NCBI GenBank assembly: GCA_964522605.1
Contig: CAZFWV010000207.1
Location: forward strand, 1-12,371
Direction: 5' to 3'
DNA length: 12,371 nt
DNA from: CAVZLD01 sp964522605
GTDB taxonomy: Bacteria > Planctomycetota > Planctomycetia > Pirellulales > Pirellulaceae
The position numbers and the translations under genes were made by a program. Under the pieces are notes generated by a model. The model did no database searches. It saw only the letters and a list, made by a program, of their open reading frames with translations, and had not been told where the DNA came from. Of the stretch, positions 1-7,218 are shown one piece after another. The stretch's first letter is position 1, and every line of letters begins with the position of its first letter.

Positions 1-30
1 TCCTACCGAGCCGGCGTTTGTCGCATCTTC

Positions 31-55
31 GGTTCGGCAGGAGCCTCGCCCTCCC
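31..55 (+). repeat. GC-rich dispersed repeat, copy 1
   Basis: This 25-base stretch ends in CTCGCCCTCCC and matches 1296-1320 at 22 of 25 positions in the same orientation. Read on the - strand it encodes a Gly-Glu-Ala-Pro-Ala-Glu-Pro peptide. I associate that signature with an intergenic repeat common in planctomycete genomes; this is recollection, not a search. The two copies bracket the ZIP gene. Confidence 0.55.
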
Positions 56-67
56 GAATCTCGCTGT

Positions 68-93
68 TAAGACCGCTTCGAGTGGCGGTCTTA
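68..93 (+). terminator. Perfect 9-bp hairpin, possible terminator
   Basis: TAAGACCGC (68-76) pairs perfectly with GCGGTCTTA (85-93) across an 8-base loop. The downstream sequence TTCTCTG is pyrimidine-rich but not a real T tract, so it would be a weak intrinsic terminator. It could end a + strand gene lying left of the window, or be an RNA structure of another kind. Confidence 0.35.
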
Positions 94-348
94 TTCTCTG
101 CACTGGTGACGGTGAGAACGTTGTCTTCTCGGTAAGAAATCGAGCGACCAACGGAAGCGACCCTTACCCGGGTGCGGCCCTGCCGCACTGTGGGGCGCCG
201 AAAAATGGTGTAGGACCTCTGGCCGATCGGTGCGGAGAAGGGGATAAAGCATGCTCGTGAAGGTCCGAACCTCTCTTTGTCGTGACTTCTCGGGGCGTGC
301 CGGAGAAGCGCTTCCACGCGATCTAAGGAACAGTCCACGAGGTGATTG

Positions 349-1278
349 ATGATTCCGGCAGCTTTGCTGATCGGCCTGTACAGTCTTCTGATCGTCGCCA
401 GCTCGCTCTTCGGCGGCTGGTTGCCCTCTTTGCTGAGCTTGACCCATATTCGCACCCAACTGATGTTGAGTTTCGTTGGCGGGTTTATGCTTGGCATCGG
501 GATGCTCCACCTGTTGCCCCACAGTTATGTGGAGACGGGCTCGCTCGATCACACTCTGATCTGGACTTTGGTCGGTTTGCTGGGCATGTTCTTTCTGATT
601 CGGACCTTTCACTTTCACCAGCATGGGCCGGCCGCGCCCGAAGAGCATGATCATGCCTCGTGTCCAGGTCACGCAGCACACGGCACGGGCGGTCCGACAG
701 AGAGCCATTCGGAGCCCCCCTTGCATGCACTCAGTTGGACCGGAGTCGCGATTGGGTTGATGCTGCATACGTTTATTGATGGAATTGCGCTCAGCGCGGC
801 CGTGATTGCCGATTCGACGCATCGCCCCGGTGCCTGGCCTGCCGGAATGGGTGTGTTTCTGGCAATCTTGCTGCACAAACCCTTGGACGCGTTGTCGATT
901 ACTTCGTTGATGCAGGCGGGGGGGTGGAGTCGCCGAATGCAACAGGTCGTCAATGGCGGCTTTGCTCTGATGTGTCCGCTCGGAGCCTGGACATTTCTTG
1001 TGTTCGCGGACCGGATGGCAGAGCATCCGCACCAGTTGGTGGGAACGGCGCTGGCGATCTCGGCAGGCGTATTCCTCTGTATTTCACTGAGCGATCTGCT
1101 TCCAGAAGTCCAGTTCCATCGCCACGATCGCCTGAAGCTCTCCGCGACACTCGTCCTGGGTGTGCTTGTCGCGTATGGAATGCGGTACCTCGAACCGGCC
1201 CACCTGCATCACGAGCCCGGCAGTGGGTCCGCCACCCACGTTCACGGCGAAGATCCGCATGAGGAGGCGGATCACTAG
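349..1278 (+). CDS. ZIP-family divalent metal transporter
   Basis: A 309-residue inner-membrane protein of the ZIP family, which moves divalent cations such as zinc or iron into the cytoplasm. About eight hydrophobic segments are visible: roughly residues 4-22, 38-57, 69-86, 131-153, 166-185, 202-220, 231-252 and 265-280. The fourth and fifth carry H140-x3-D144 (in HTFIDGIAL) and H176-x3-D180 (in HKPLDAL), the positions of the family's metal-binding HxxxD/E motifs. The loop between segments 3 and 4 (88-126) has nine histidines, and the C-terminal tail (286-309) is also His- and acid-rich, as expected for metal-sensing or metal-delivering loops. ATG 349 is preferred over the adjacent TTG at 346 because GAGGTG (339-344) sits at a suitable distance. 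The metal cannot be told from sequence. It stands alone, flanked by repeats. Confidence 0.88.
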   Translation: MIPAALLIGLYSLLIVASSLFGGWLPSLLSLTHIRTQLMLSFVGGFMLGIGMLHLLPHSYVETGSLDHTLIWTLVGLLGMFFLIRTFHFHQHGPAAPEEHDHASCPGHAAHGTGGPTESHSEPPLHALSWTGVAIGLMLHTFIDGIALSAAVIADSTHRPGAWPAGMGVFLAILLHKPLDALSITSLMQAGGWSRRMQQVVNGGFALMCPLGAWTFLVFADRMAEHPHQLVGTALAISAGVFLCISLSDLLPEVQFHRHDRLKLSATLVLGVLVAYGMRYLEPAHLHHEPGSGSATHVHGEDPHEEADH

Positions 1279-1586
1279 CGGATCAAGCGAGATTCGGCTC
1301 GGCAGGCACCTCGCCCTCCCGGTTTTGAAACTGCCTCAAGGGAAATCCAAGGCGTCGGGCCAAACCGGGCTTGTTGAGTTACCTAGAATCCGTAAGCTGG
1401 CGGACGCGTGGCGGCAGCGGTACGTCCGGTCGAGGGGGCCGTCGGAGCCAGTCCATTGGCCGGCCCGTCGCGGTCCCGGCGAATCCGCGCGTCGTTGCGC
1501 GATCCTCGTCGCACGATCAAGAGCATCCTGCGGTGCATCCGAAAGTCGGCATGCGACCGCCCTCCATCGATCTCAGAAGTGAGTTC
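1279..1586. other. Intergenic region between the transporter gene and cysD
   Basis: About 308 bases without a gene. It contains the second GC-rich repeat copy (1296-1320). The cysD frame stays open through much of the region, but the residues it would add resemble nothing in CysD, so I treat it as non-coding. A TAGAAT hexamer at 1384-1389 could be a -10 box, but no matching -35 box is visible. The cysD promoter is expected somewhere here. Confidence 0.5.
1296..1320 (+). repeat. GC-rich dispersed repeat, copy 2
   Basis: Same orientation as the copy at 31-55 and identical at 22 of 25 positions, including the shared CTCGCCCTCCC end. It begins 17 bases after the transporter stop codon. It has no obvious inverted structure of its own. 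Confidence 0.55.
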
Positions 1587-2498
1587 ATGTCTGGTTATCG
1601 CCTTACCCATTTGAAGCAGTTGGAAGCGGAAAGCATCTACATCATTCGAGAAGTGGTGGCCGAGTTCGAGCATCCTGTCATGCTCTATTCAATCGGCAAG
1701 GATTCTTCGGTGATGGTCCACCTGGCCATGAAGGCGTTCCATCCCGCGAAGCCGCCCTTTCCGCTGTTGCACGTCGACACAACCTGGAAGTTCCGCGAGA
1801 TGATTAAGTTCCGCGAGGAGTACGCGCGGAAGGAACTTGGGTTGGAGGTCTTGGTTCACATCAATGAAGAGGGGGCCCGCGCCGGCGTGAACCCGTTTGA
1901 CTACGGCAGCAAGAAGTATACGGACATCATGAAGACCGAATCCTTGCTGCAGGCGCTGAGCAAATACAAATTTGACGCTGCGTTTGGGGGAGCCCGACGC
2001 GACGAGGAAAAGTCGCGTGCCAAGGAACGCGTTTATTCCTTCCGCGACCGGAACCACCGCTGGGATCCCAAGAATCAGCGGCCGGAGTTGTGGAACCTCT
2101 ACAACGCGAAGATCAACAAAGGCGAGAGCATTCGCGTCTTTCCGCTCTCAAACTGGACCGAATTGGATGTCTGGCAGTACATCCACCTGGAGCAGATTCC
2201 GATTGTTCCGCTGTACTTCGCCGCGGAGCGACCGGTTGTGGATCGCGATGGAGTGTTGATTCTGGTGGATGATGAGCGGATGCGGTTGGAGCCGGGAGAA
2301 AAGCCGATGCGGAAACTGGTTCGCTTCCGCACGTTGGGTTGCTATCCACTTTCCGGTGCCGTCGAATCGAAGGCGACGACTCTGCCAGAGATCATCCAGG
2401 AGATGTTGTTAGCCAAGACTTCCGAGCGTCAGGGACGCGTCATCGATTACGATGAGGTGGGATCGATGGAGGAGAAAAAGAAGGAAGGCTATTTCTGA
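1587..2498 (+). CDS. cysD: Sulfate adenylyltransferase subunit 2 (CysD)
   Basis: The catalytic small subunit of ATP sulfurylase. It joins sulfate to ATP to give adenosine 5'-phosphosulfate (APS), driven by GTP hydrolysis in its partner CysN. The 303-residue product aligns by eye over its whole length with E. coli CysD (302 residues). It has the PP-loop SIGKDSS (35-41), the LLHVDT strand (60-65), the conserved GGARRDEEKSRAKER block (134-148), FPLSNWTELDVWQYI (185-199) and the C-terminal TSERQGRVID. The start is ATG 1587, matching the family start, although its Shine-Dalgarno site is poor. An in-frame ATG at 1551 would add 12 residues unlike the family. The fused cysNC gene begins 114 bases downstream and is the obvious partner. 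Confidence 0.97.
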   Translation: MSGYRLTHLKQLEAESIYIIREVVAEFEHPVMLYSIGKDSSVMVHLAMKAFHPAKPPFPLLHVDTTWKFREMIKFREEYARKELGLEVLVHINEEGARAGVNPFDYGSKKYTDIMKTESLLQALSKYKFDAAFGGARRDEEKSRAKERVYSFRDRNHRWDPKNQRPELWNLYNAKINKGESIRVFPLSNWTELDVWQYIHLEQIPIVPLYFAAERPVVDRDGVLILVDDERMRLEPGEKPMRKLVRFRTLGCYPLSGAVESKATTLPEIIQEMLLAKTSERQGRVIDYDEVGSMEEKKKEGYF

Positions 2499-2522
2499 TC
2501 GGGGCCAGCGTTGACCGGCGGA

Positions 2523-2534
2523 CGGACCGGTCCG
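2523..2534. repeat. Perfect 12-bp palindrome between cysD and cysNC
   Basis: CGGACCGGTCCG reads the same on both strands and lies 25 bases after the cysD stop, in the 114-base gap before cysNC. It could be an operator or a transcript structure, but palindromes of this size arise by chance in GC-rich DNA. Nothing else supports a role. Confidence 0.25.
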
Positions 2535-2612
2535 CGAGGAACCGGCTCGACAGGGGGCCGTCGGTGACGAAGCCTCTCGCACTTGTGCATTTCTGTTTTT
2601 GGGATCTTTGGT

Positions 2613-4550
2613 ATGTCACACCAGTCTGAATTGATTGCCACCGACATCGACGCCTATCTGGCACAGCATGAGCGGAAGGAACTGCTGCGGTTTCTGACCT
2701 GCGGCAGTGTCGATGATGGCAAGAGCACGCTCATTGGTCGCCTGTTGTACGATTCCAAGATGATCTACGAGGATCAGTTGGCAGCGGTCCGACGAGATTC
2801 CTTGGTGCATGGGACGACCGGGGGTGATTTTGATCCGGCATTGCTGACCGATGGCCTGAAGGCCGAACGCGAGCAGGGGATCACCATCGATGTGGCGTAC
2901 CGGTATTTTTCCACGGCCCGGCGAAAGTTCATCATTGCGGATACGCCGGGGCATGAACAATACACGCGGAACATGGCGACCGGCGCGTCCACCTGTGATC
3001 TGGCGATTATCCTGATCGACGCCCGCAACGGCGTGGTGGAACAGACGAAGCGACATAGCTTCATCACCTCGCTGCTGGGGATTAAGCACATCATCGTTGC
3101 CGTCAACAAGATGGATCTGGTCGATTACCGCCAGGACGTGTTCGAGCAGATCAAGTCAGATTACATCGGATTCGCAGCGCGGATGTCGGCCGACGATGTC
3201 CATTTTCTGCCGTTGTCTGCCCTGTGCGGCGACAACGTCGTCGAGGCCGGGTCGAATATGGCCTGGTATGACGGGCCGACGTTAATGCACCTGTTGGAAA
3301 ACGTGCATATCGCCTCGGATCGCAATCTGATTGATCTGCGTTTCCCCGTCCAGTACGTCAATCGTCCTCACCGAGACTTTCGGGGCTACTGTGGCACAAT
3401 TGCTTCAGGCATCATCCGCGTGGGCGACGAGGTGATGGTGCTGCCTTCTCGGCGCGTGACCCAAGTGAGATCGATCGAGACGTTCGAGGGAACGCTGAGC
3501 GAGGCGTTTGCGCCACAGTCGGTGACGCTGACACTGGACGACGAGATTGACATCAGCCGAGGAGACATGATTGTCCATCCGGGCAACGTCCCACGCGTGG
3601 ACCAGCAACTGGAAGCGATGGTTGTTTGGATGGCGCAGGAGCCCATGGTGCCGGGCAAACAATACCTGATCAAACACGCCCATAAGCTGGTTCCCGGTCG
3701 CGTGCAGACGGTCCGCTATCGCGTCGACGTGAATACGTTGCATCGGCAGGAAGCGACAACGCTGGAATTGAATGAAATCGGTCGTTGTGCCGTGTCAGTC
3801 AATCAGCCACTGATGTTTGACGGCTATCGACGAAATCGGTCGACCGGTGCTTTCATCCTGATCGATCGACTGAGCAACGGGACGGTCGGTGCTGGAATGA
3901 TCCTTGACCAGACAACCGGGGATAGCCCCGCCGATGTCTGGGACGCGGATGCCACCAGTGAACTCCTGCAGTTGTCCAGCGGGGAAGTCACGCTGCAAGA
4001 ACGTATTTTGCATTTCGGGCAGCGACCGACGACGATTCTGCTGACCGGGTTGACGGGAGCCGGCAAGACGACAATTGCCTATGCGCTAGAACGTCAATTG
4101 TTTGATCTCGGGCGCGCCGCCGTGGTGATCGATGGGCAGAATATGCGACTCGGCTTGAGCAAGGACCTCGGTTTCTCCGACGACGATCGCTCCGAGAATT
4201 TGCGGCGCAGTGTTGAGGTCGCCCGGATGTTCAACGACGCCGGCTTAATCTGCATTTGTGCCTTCGTGGCACCCCATCGGCAGGTCCGTCAGCGCGTTCG
4301 CGATGTTCTCGGTCCGGACCAGTATCTGCTCGTCCATCTGGATGCACCGCTCGAGACCTGTCGGCAGCGCGATAGCGCCGGGCTGTATGCCAAGGCGGAG
4401 GCGGGTGAGATTACGAATTTTCCCGGCATCTCCGCTCCCTATGAACCTCCCTCCGATGCCGACCTGACCCTGCGAACGGATCAGACGAGCGTCGAAGAGT
4501 GCGTCGACCGGATTCTTGCCCTCCTGCGTTCTCAGCGTGTCTTCGAATGA
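2613..4550 (+). CDS. cysNC: Fused sulfate adenylyltransferase subunit 1 / APS kinase (CysN-CysC)
   Basis: A 645-residue bifunctional protein. The N-terminal half is the CysN GTPase, which powers APS formation by CysD: P-loop GSVDDGKST (31-39), DTPGH (110-114) and NKMD (165-168), followed by EF-Tu-like beta-barrel domains to about residue 440. The C-terminal ~180 residues are APS kinase (CysC), which phosphorylates APS to PAPS: Walker A GLTGAGKT (479-486), then the nucleotide-site motif at 507-512, DLGFSDDDRSENLRR, FVAPHR in place of the usual FISPYR, and GLYAKAEAGEITNFPGI. The usual DGDN is DGQN here (Q509). ATG 2613 fits the CysN N-terminus and has GGGAT 7 bases upstream; a TTG at 2583 is less likely. 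This two-domain layout is also known from rhizobial NodQ. With CysD it would yield PAPS for sulfate reduction or for sulfated cell products. Confidence 0.95.
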   Translation: MSHQSELIATDIDAYLAQHERKELLRFLTCGSVDDGKSTLIGRLLYDSKMIYEDQLAAVRRDSLVHGTTGGDFDPALLTDGLKAEREQGITIDVAYRYFSTARRKFIIADTPGHEQYTRNMATGASTCDLAIILIDARNGVVEQTKRHSFITSLLGIKHIIVAVNKMDLVDYRQDVFEQIKSDYIGFAARMSADDVHFLPLSALCGDNVVEAGSNMAWYDGPTLMHLLENVHIASDRNLIDLRFPVQYVNRPHRDFRGYCGTIASGIIRVGDEVMVLPSRRVTQVRSIETFEGTLSEAFAPQSVTLTLDDEIDISRGDMIVHPGNVPRVDQQLEAMVVWMAQEPMVPGKQYLIKHAHKLVPGRVQTVRYRVDVNTLHRQEATTLELNEIGRCAVSVNQPLMFDGYRRNRSTGAFILIDRLSNGTVGAGMILDQTTGDSPADVWDADATSELLQLSSGEVTLQERILHFGQRPTTILLTGLTGAGKTTIAYALERQLFDLGRAAVVIDGQNMRLGLSKDLGFSDDDRSENLRRSVEVARMFNDAGLICICAFVAPHRQVRQRVRDVLGPDQYLLVHLDAPLETCRQRDSAGLYAKAEAGEITNFPGISAPYEPPSDADLTLRTDQTSVEECVDRILALLRSQRVFE

Positions 4551-4568
4551 CCTCGGGAGATGTTGATT

Positions 4569-6221
4569 ATGACTCCGCAAACGGACCGAGCTGCTTCGCT
4601 AACCGAAGGCAAAGCCTGGAAATCGCTCAAGGCTCACTACGACGCCGTCCAGCGATTGCACTTGCGCACTCTCTTTGCGGAGGATCCAGGACGCGGCGAA
4701 CGCATGACGGCCGAGGCCGTAGGGCTCTACCTCGATTATTCCAAGAATCGCATCACGGAAGAGACGCTCAAGCTGTTGCTGCAATTGGCGGAGGAATCGG
4801 GCCTGCGCGAGCGCATCGATGAAATGTTCCGCGGCGAGAAGATCAACGTGACCGAAGATCGGGCGGTCCTGCATGTGGCGCTGCGAGCGCCCCGTAACGA
4901 ACGCATCGTGGTCGATGGACAGAATGTCGTCGTCGAGGTTCATCGCGTGCTGGAGAAAATGACGGCATTCGCGGAGCGATTCCGGAGTGGCGAGTGGCGC
5001 GGGCACACGGGAAAACGGCTGGTGAACGTGGTCAATATCGGCATTGGAGGCTCGGACCTCGGGCCGGTGATGGCCTATGAGGCACTCCGGTATTACAGCG
5101 ATCGGGCCCTGACGTTCCGCTTCGTTTCGAACGTGGACGGAACCGACTTTGTCGAGGCGGTTCACGACCTGGAGCCGACGGAAACGCTGTTTATTGTCTC
5201 TTCCAAGACCTTCACGACTCTGGAAACCATGGCCAACGCCAACGCAGCCCGCGACTGGCTGCTGGCGGCCGTGGGGGGAGACGAACGGGCGATCGCCCGG
5301 CATTTCGTCGCCGTCTCGACGAATGCAGACGCCGTCTCGAAATTCGGCATCGATCTGGCCCAGATGTTCGAGTTCTGGGACTGGGTGGGCGGACGCTATT
5401 CAATGACCTCCGCGATCGGGTTGTCCACGATGCTCGCCGTCGGCCCCGAGAACTTCGCCGCCTTGCTGCGGGGCTTTCACGAAATGGACGAACATTTTCG
5501 CACGGCGCCGTGGAGACAGAACTTACCGGTGCTCATGGGGCTACTCTCCGTCTGGTACAGCAGTTTCTTCCGTGCGGAGACGATTGCGGTTTTGCCCTAT
5601 GAGCAGTATCTCAAGCGGTTTCCCGCCTATCTGCAGCAGTTGACGATGGAGAGCAATGGCAAATCGGTGACGCTCGAAGGACAAACCGTCTCGTGGCAAA
5701 CCGGGCCGGTTTACTTCGGTGAGCCGGGAACGAACGGTCAGCATTCCTTCTATCAGTTGATCCATCAGGGTACGAAACTGATTCCCTGTGACTTCATCGC
5801 GTTCGCCCAGACCCTGAATCCACTCGGCCAGCATCATGACATGTTGCTGGCGAATGTGTTTGCTCAGAGTGAGGCTCTGGCCTTCGGAAAGACGTCCGAG
5901 CAAGTCCGGGCCGAAGGCACGCCCGATTGGCTCGTTCCGCACCGGGTGTTTGAGGGGAATCGTCCTTCCAATACGATTCTTGCCCAACGTCTGACGCCCG
6001 AATCGCTTGGTGCGCTCGTCGCACTCTACGAACATGTCGTGTTTACTCAAGGGACCATCTGGGGCATCAACTCGTTTGATCAATGGGGCGTCGAATTGGG
6101 CAAGCAATTGGCCCAGCGAATCATCCCGGAACTGGAGGACGGAGACGAGCCTGTGCTCGCGCACGACGGTTCGACGAATCATCTGATTTCGCGTTACCGA
6201 AAATGGAAACAGGTGTCATGA
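4569..6221 (+). CDS. pgi: Glucose-6-phosphate isomerase
   Basis: Cytoplasmic enzyme interconverting glucose 6-phosphate and fructose 6-phosphate in glycolysis and gluconeogenesis. The product is 550 residues, close to E. coli Pgi (549). Visible family blocks include NIGIGGSDLGP, SSKTFTTLET, signature 1 DWVGGRYSMTSAIG, and signature 2 GTIWGINSFDQWGVELGK. Expected catalytic residues are present: E361 (in MESNGK), H392 (in NGQHSFYQ) and K512 (in signature 2). An ATG at 4560 is also in frame, but GGGAG (4555-4559) abuts it directly and sits 9 bases before ATG 4569, so 4569 is the better start. Only 18 bases separate it from the cysNC stop, so read-through from the sulfate genes is likely, although the functions are unrelated. 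Confidence 0.97.
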   Translation: MTPQTDRAASLTEGKAWKSLKAHYDAVQRLHLRTLFAEDPGRGERMTAEAVGLYLDYSKNRITEETLKLLLQLAEESGLRERIDEMFRGEKINVTEDRAVLHVALRAPRNERIVVDGQNVVVEVHRVLEKMTAFAERFRSGEWRGHTGKRLVNVVNIGIGGSDLGPVMAYEALRYYSDRALTFRFVSNVDGTDFVEAVHDLEPTETLFIVSSKTFTTLETMANANAARDWLLAAVGGDERAIARHFVAVSTNADAVSKFGIDLAQMFEFWDWVGGRYSMTSAIGLSTMLAVGPENFAALLRGFHEMDEHFRTAPWRQNLPVLMGLLSVWYSSFFRAETIAVLPYEQYLKRFPAYLQQLTMESNGKSVTLEGQTVSWQTGPVYFGEPGTNGQHSFYQLIHQGTKLIPCDFIAFAQTLNPLGQHHDMLLANVFAQSEALAFGKTSEQVRAEGTPDWLVPHRVFEGNRPSNTILAQRLTPESLGALVALYEHVVFTQGTIWGINSFDQWGVELGKQLAQRIIPELEDGDEPVLAHDGSTNHLISRYRKWKQVS

Positions 6222-6303
6222 TGAACAGCCCGTCCGCGACTCGCAGCGAATGGGTTCGTGGATCGGTGAGCTGGCGATCAGGATCTGATCGAACGATTCT
6301 TCC

Positions 6304-6320
6304 GGGCGGAATCGCCCTTT
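6304..6320 (+). terminator. Small GC-rich hairpin with short T run after pgi
   Basis: GGGCG (6304-6308) and CGCCC (6313-6317) pair across a GAAT loop and are followed by TTT. The stem is only 5 bp and the T tract is short, so this is at best a weak terminator for the cysD-cysNC-pgi transcript. A second hairpin (CCGTTC 6330-6335 with GAACGG 6345-6350) follows without a T tract. Confidence 0.3.
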
Positions 6321-6376
6321 GCTCATGTTCCGTTCTCAATTCAGGAACGGCGTAACGCATATGGAGTACCCGGGCT

Positions 6377-7072
6377 ATGGACCCCCGCGACGTTAAACTG
6401 GCTCCGTCCATCCTTGCTGCGAACTTCGCCCACCTCGGCCAGCAGGTGGAAGAGGCGGAACGGGCCGGAGCCGACCGGATTCACATTGACGTGATGGATG
6501 GACATTTCGTGCCCAATCTGTCGATGGGTCCGCCGATCGTCCGCTCTCTGCGGAGAGTTACCAGCCTGCCGCTGGAAACGCACTTGATGATCTCCGATCC
6601 CGACGCGTTCGTCGACGATTTCATCGAAGCTGGCTCCGATTCGCTCCTCGTGCATTGGGAGGGAAATCCGAATCTGCATCGCACCGTCCAGCGGGTTCGG
6701 GCACGAGGAAAACGCGTCGGGATCGTGATTAACCCGGCAACACCGGCATCCGTGCTGGAAGAAATCCTGCAGGACGTCGATCAGGTGCTCGTGATGACGG
6801 TCAACCCGGGATTCGGGCGGCAACATTTCATCGCGACGACGTTGCCCAAGATTCGACGCGTGCGCCAGATGATTGATCTCGTGAAGCCGAGCGTGGATCT
6901 GGAAGTGGATGGAGGGATCGATGCGACGACCGCGTCGCAAGTCGTTCAGGCCGGCGCGAATGTGCTGGTGGCGGGAACCGCTATCTTCGGTGCGGATCAG
7001 GGCGTCGCGAATGCGATGGAACAGCTCCGCACCGCTGCGGGGAACCGAGCCGACTTGAGGCCAAAAAAATGA
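6377..7072 (+). CDS. rpe: Ribulose-phosphate 3-epimerase
   Basis: Interconverts ribulose 5-phosphate and xylulose 5-phosphate in the pentose phosphate pathway. The 231-residue product is the usual length for this TIM-barrel enzyme. It shows the N-terminal LAPSILAANF, the signature HIDVMDGHFVPN with metal ligand H36 and catalytic D38, H69 in ETHLM, VMTVNPGFGRQHF, and D178 in EVDGGID followed by ANVLVAGTAIF. These are the metal and acid-base residues of the family. ATG 6377 gives the family N-terminus, with GGAG at 6363-6366. It lies 155 bases after pgi; a shared sugar-phosphate theme is plausible but linkage in one transcript is unproven. The stop codon overlaps a hairpin and A-tract that act as a terminator on the opposite strand. 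Confidence 0.96.
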   Translation: MDPRDVKLAPSILAANFAHLGQQVEEAERAGADRIHIDVMDGHFVPNLSMGPPIVRSLRRVTSLPLETHLMISDPDAFVDDFIEAGSDSLLVHWEGNPNLHRTVQRVRARGKRVGIVINPATPASVLEEILQDVDQVLVMTVNPGFGRQHFIATTLPKIRRVRQMIDLVKPSVDLEVDGGIDATTASQVVQAGANVLVAGTAIFGADQGVANAMEQLRTAAGNRADLRPKK

Positions 7073-7094
7073 GCCGCCCCGCGGGGGACGGCTC
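7063..7094 (-). terminator. Intrinsic terminator for - strand transcription
   Basis: Read on the - strand, GAGCCG (7094-7089) pairs with CGGCTC (7076-7071) around an inner CCCC/GGGG stem. It is followed by A and seven Ts (7070-7063), the form of a strong rho-independent terminator. It would stop transcripts from the PilZ-like gene and ribBA just as they reach rpe. On the + strand there is no T tract, so it is not expected to terminate rpe. The A-tract also encodes the last lysines of Rpe. Confidence 0.65.
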
Positions 7095-7134
7095 CTGAGC
7101 CGCAAGCGACTCAATCTTCAGCTGTGTATATCTG

Positions 7135-7152
7135 CGACAGCCGGAGCTGTCG
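7135..7152. other. 7-bp hairpin between the convergent genes
   Basis: CGACAGC (7135-7141) pairs with GCTGTCG (7146-7152) across a CGGA tetraloop. No T tract follows on either strand, so it is not a classical terminator. It lies in the 146-base gap between rpe and the PilZ-like gene. Confidence 0.3.
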
Positions 7153-7218
7153 ATCGCGCGAACGTCTTCGCAACTTCAATCGGCGGAGTGCGAAGAAACA
7201 GGAGAGAACAAAACACGG

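Larger units (their letters stand above)
1..348. other. Non-coding leader region upstream of the ZIP transporter gene
   Basis: I see no convincing gene in this stretch. Open frames here on either strand encode arginine- and proline-rich sequence with no family resemblance. It holds one copy of a GC-rich dispersed repeat (31-55) and a perfect 9-bp hairpin (68-93), listed separately. I could not identify a clear promoter for the transporter gene downstream. Confidence 0.6.

Noticed and set aside
91..1032. Long - strand open frame of 313 codons opposite the ZIP gene
   Set aside because: The product is Arg/Gln/His-rich with no family features, and it lies opposite a gene with clear ZIP motifs. 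It is a GC-rich antisense shadow.
1371..1586. N-terminal extension of CysD by up to 72 residues
   Set aside because: E. coli CysD is matched from residue 1 by the ATG at 1587; the upstream codons give Arg/Gly/Ser-rich sequence typical of non-coding GC-rich DNA.
1279..4568. Sulfate-assimilation island acquired by transfer
   Set aside because: Base composition looks like that of the neighbouring genes, and no integrase, tRNA or attachment site is present, so transfer is not supported.
4599..5303. Long - strand open frame of 234 codons opposite pgi
   Set aside because: It overlaps the well-supported pgi gene over its whole length and encodes low-information sequence.
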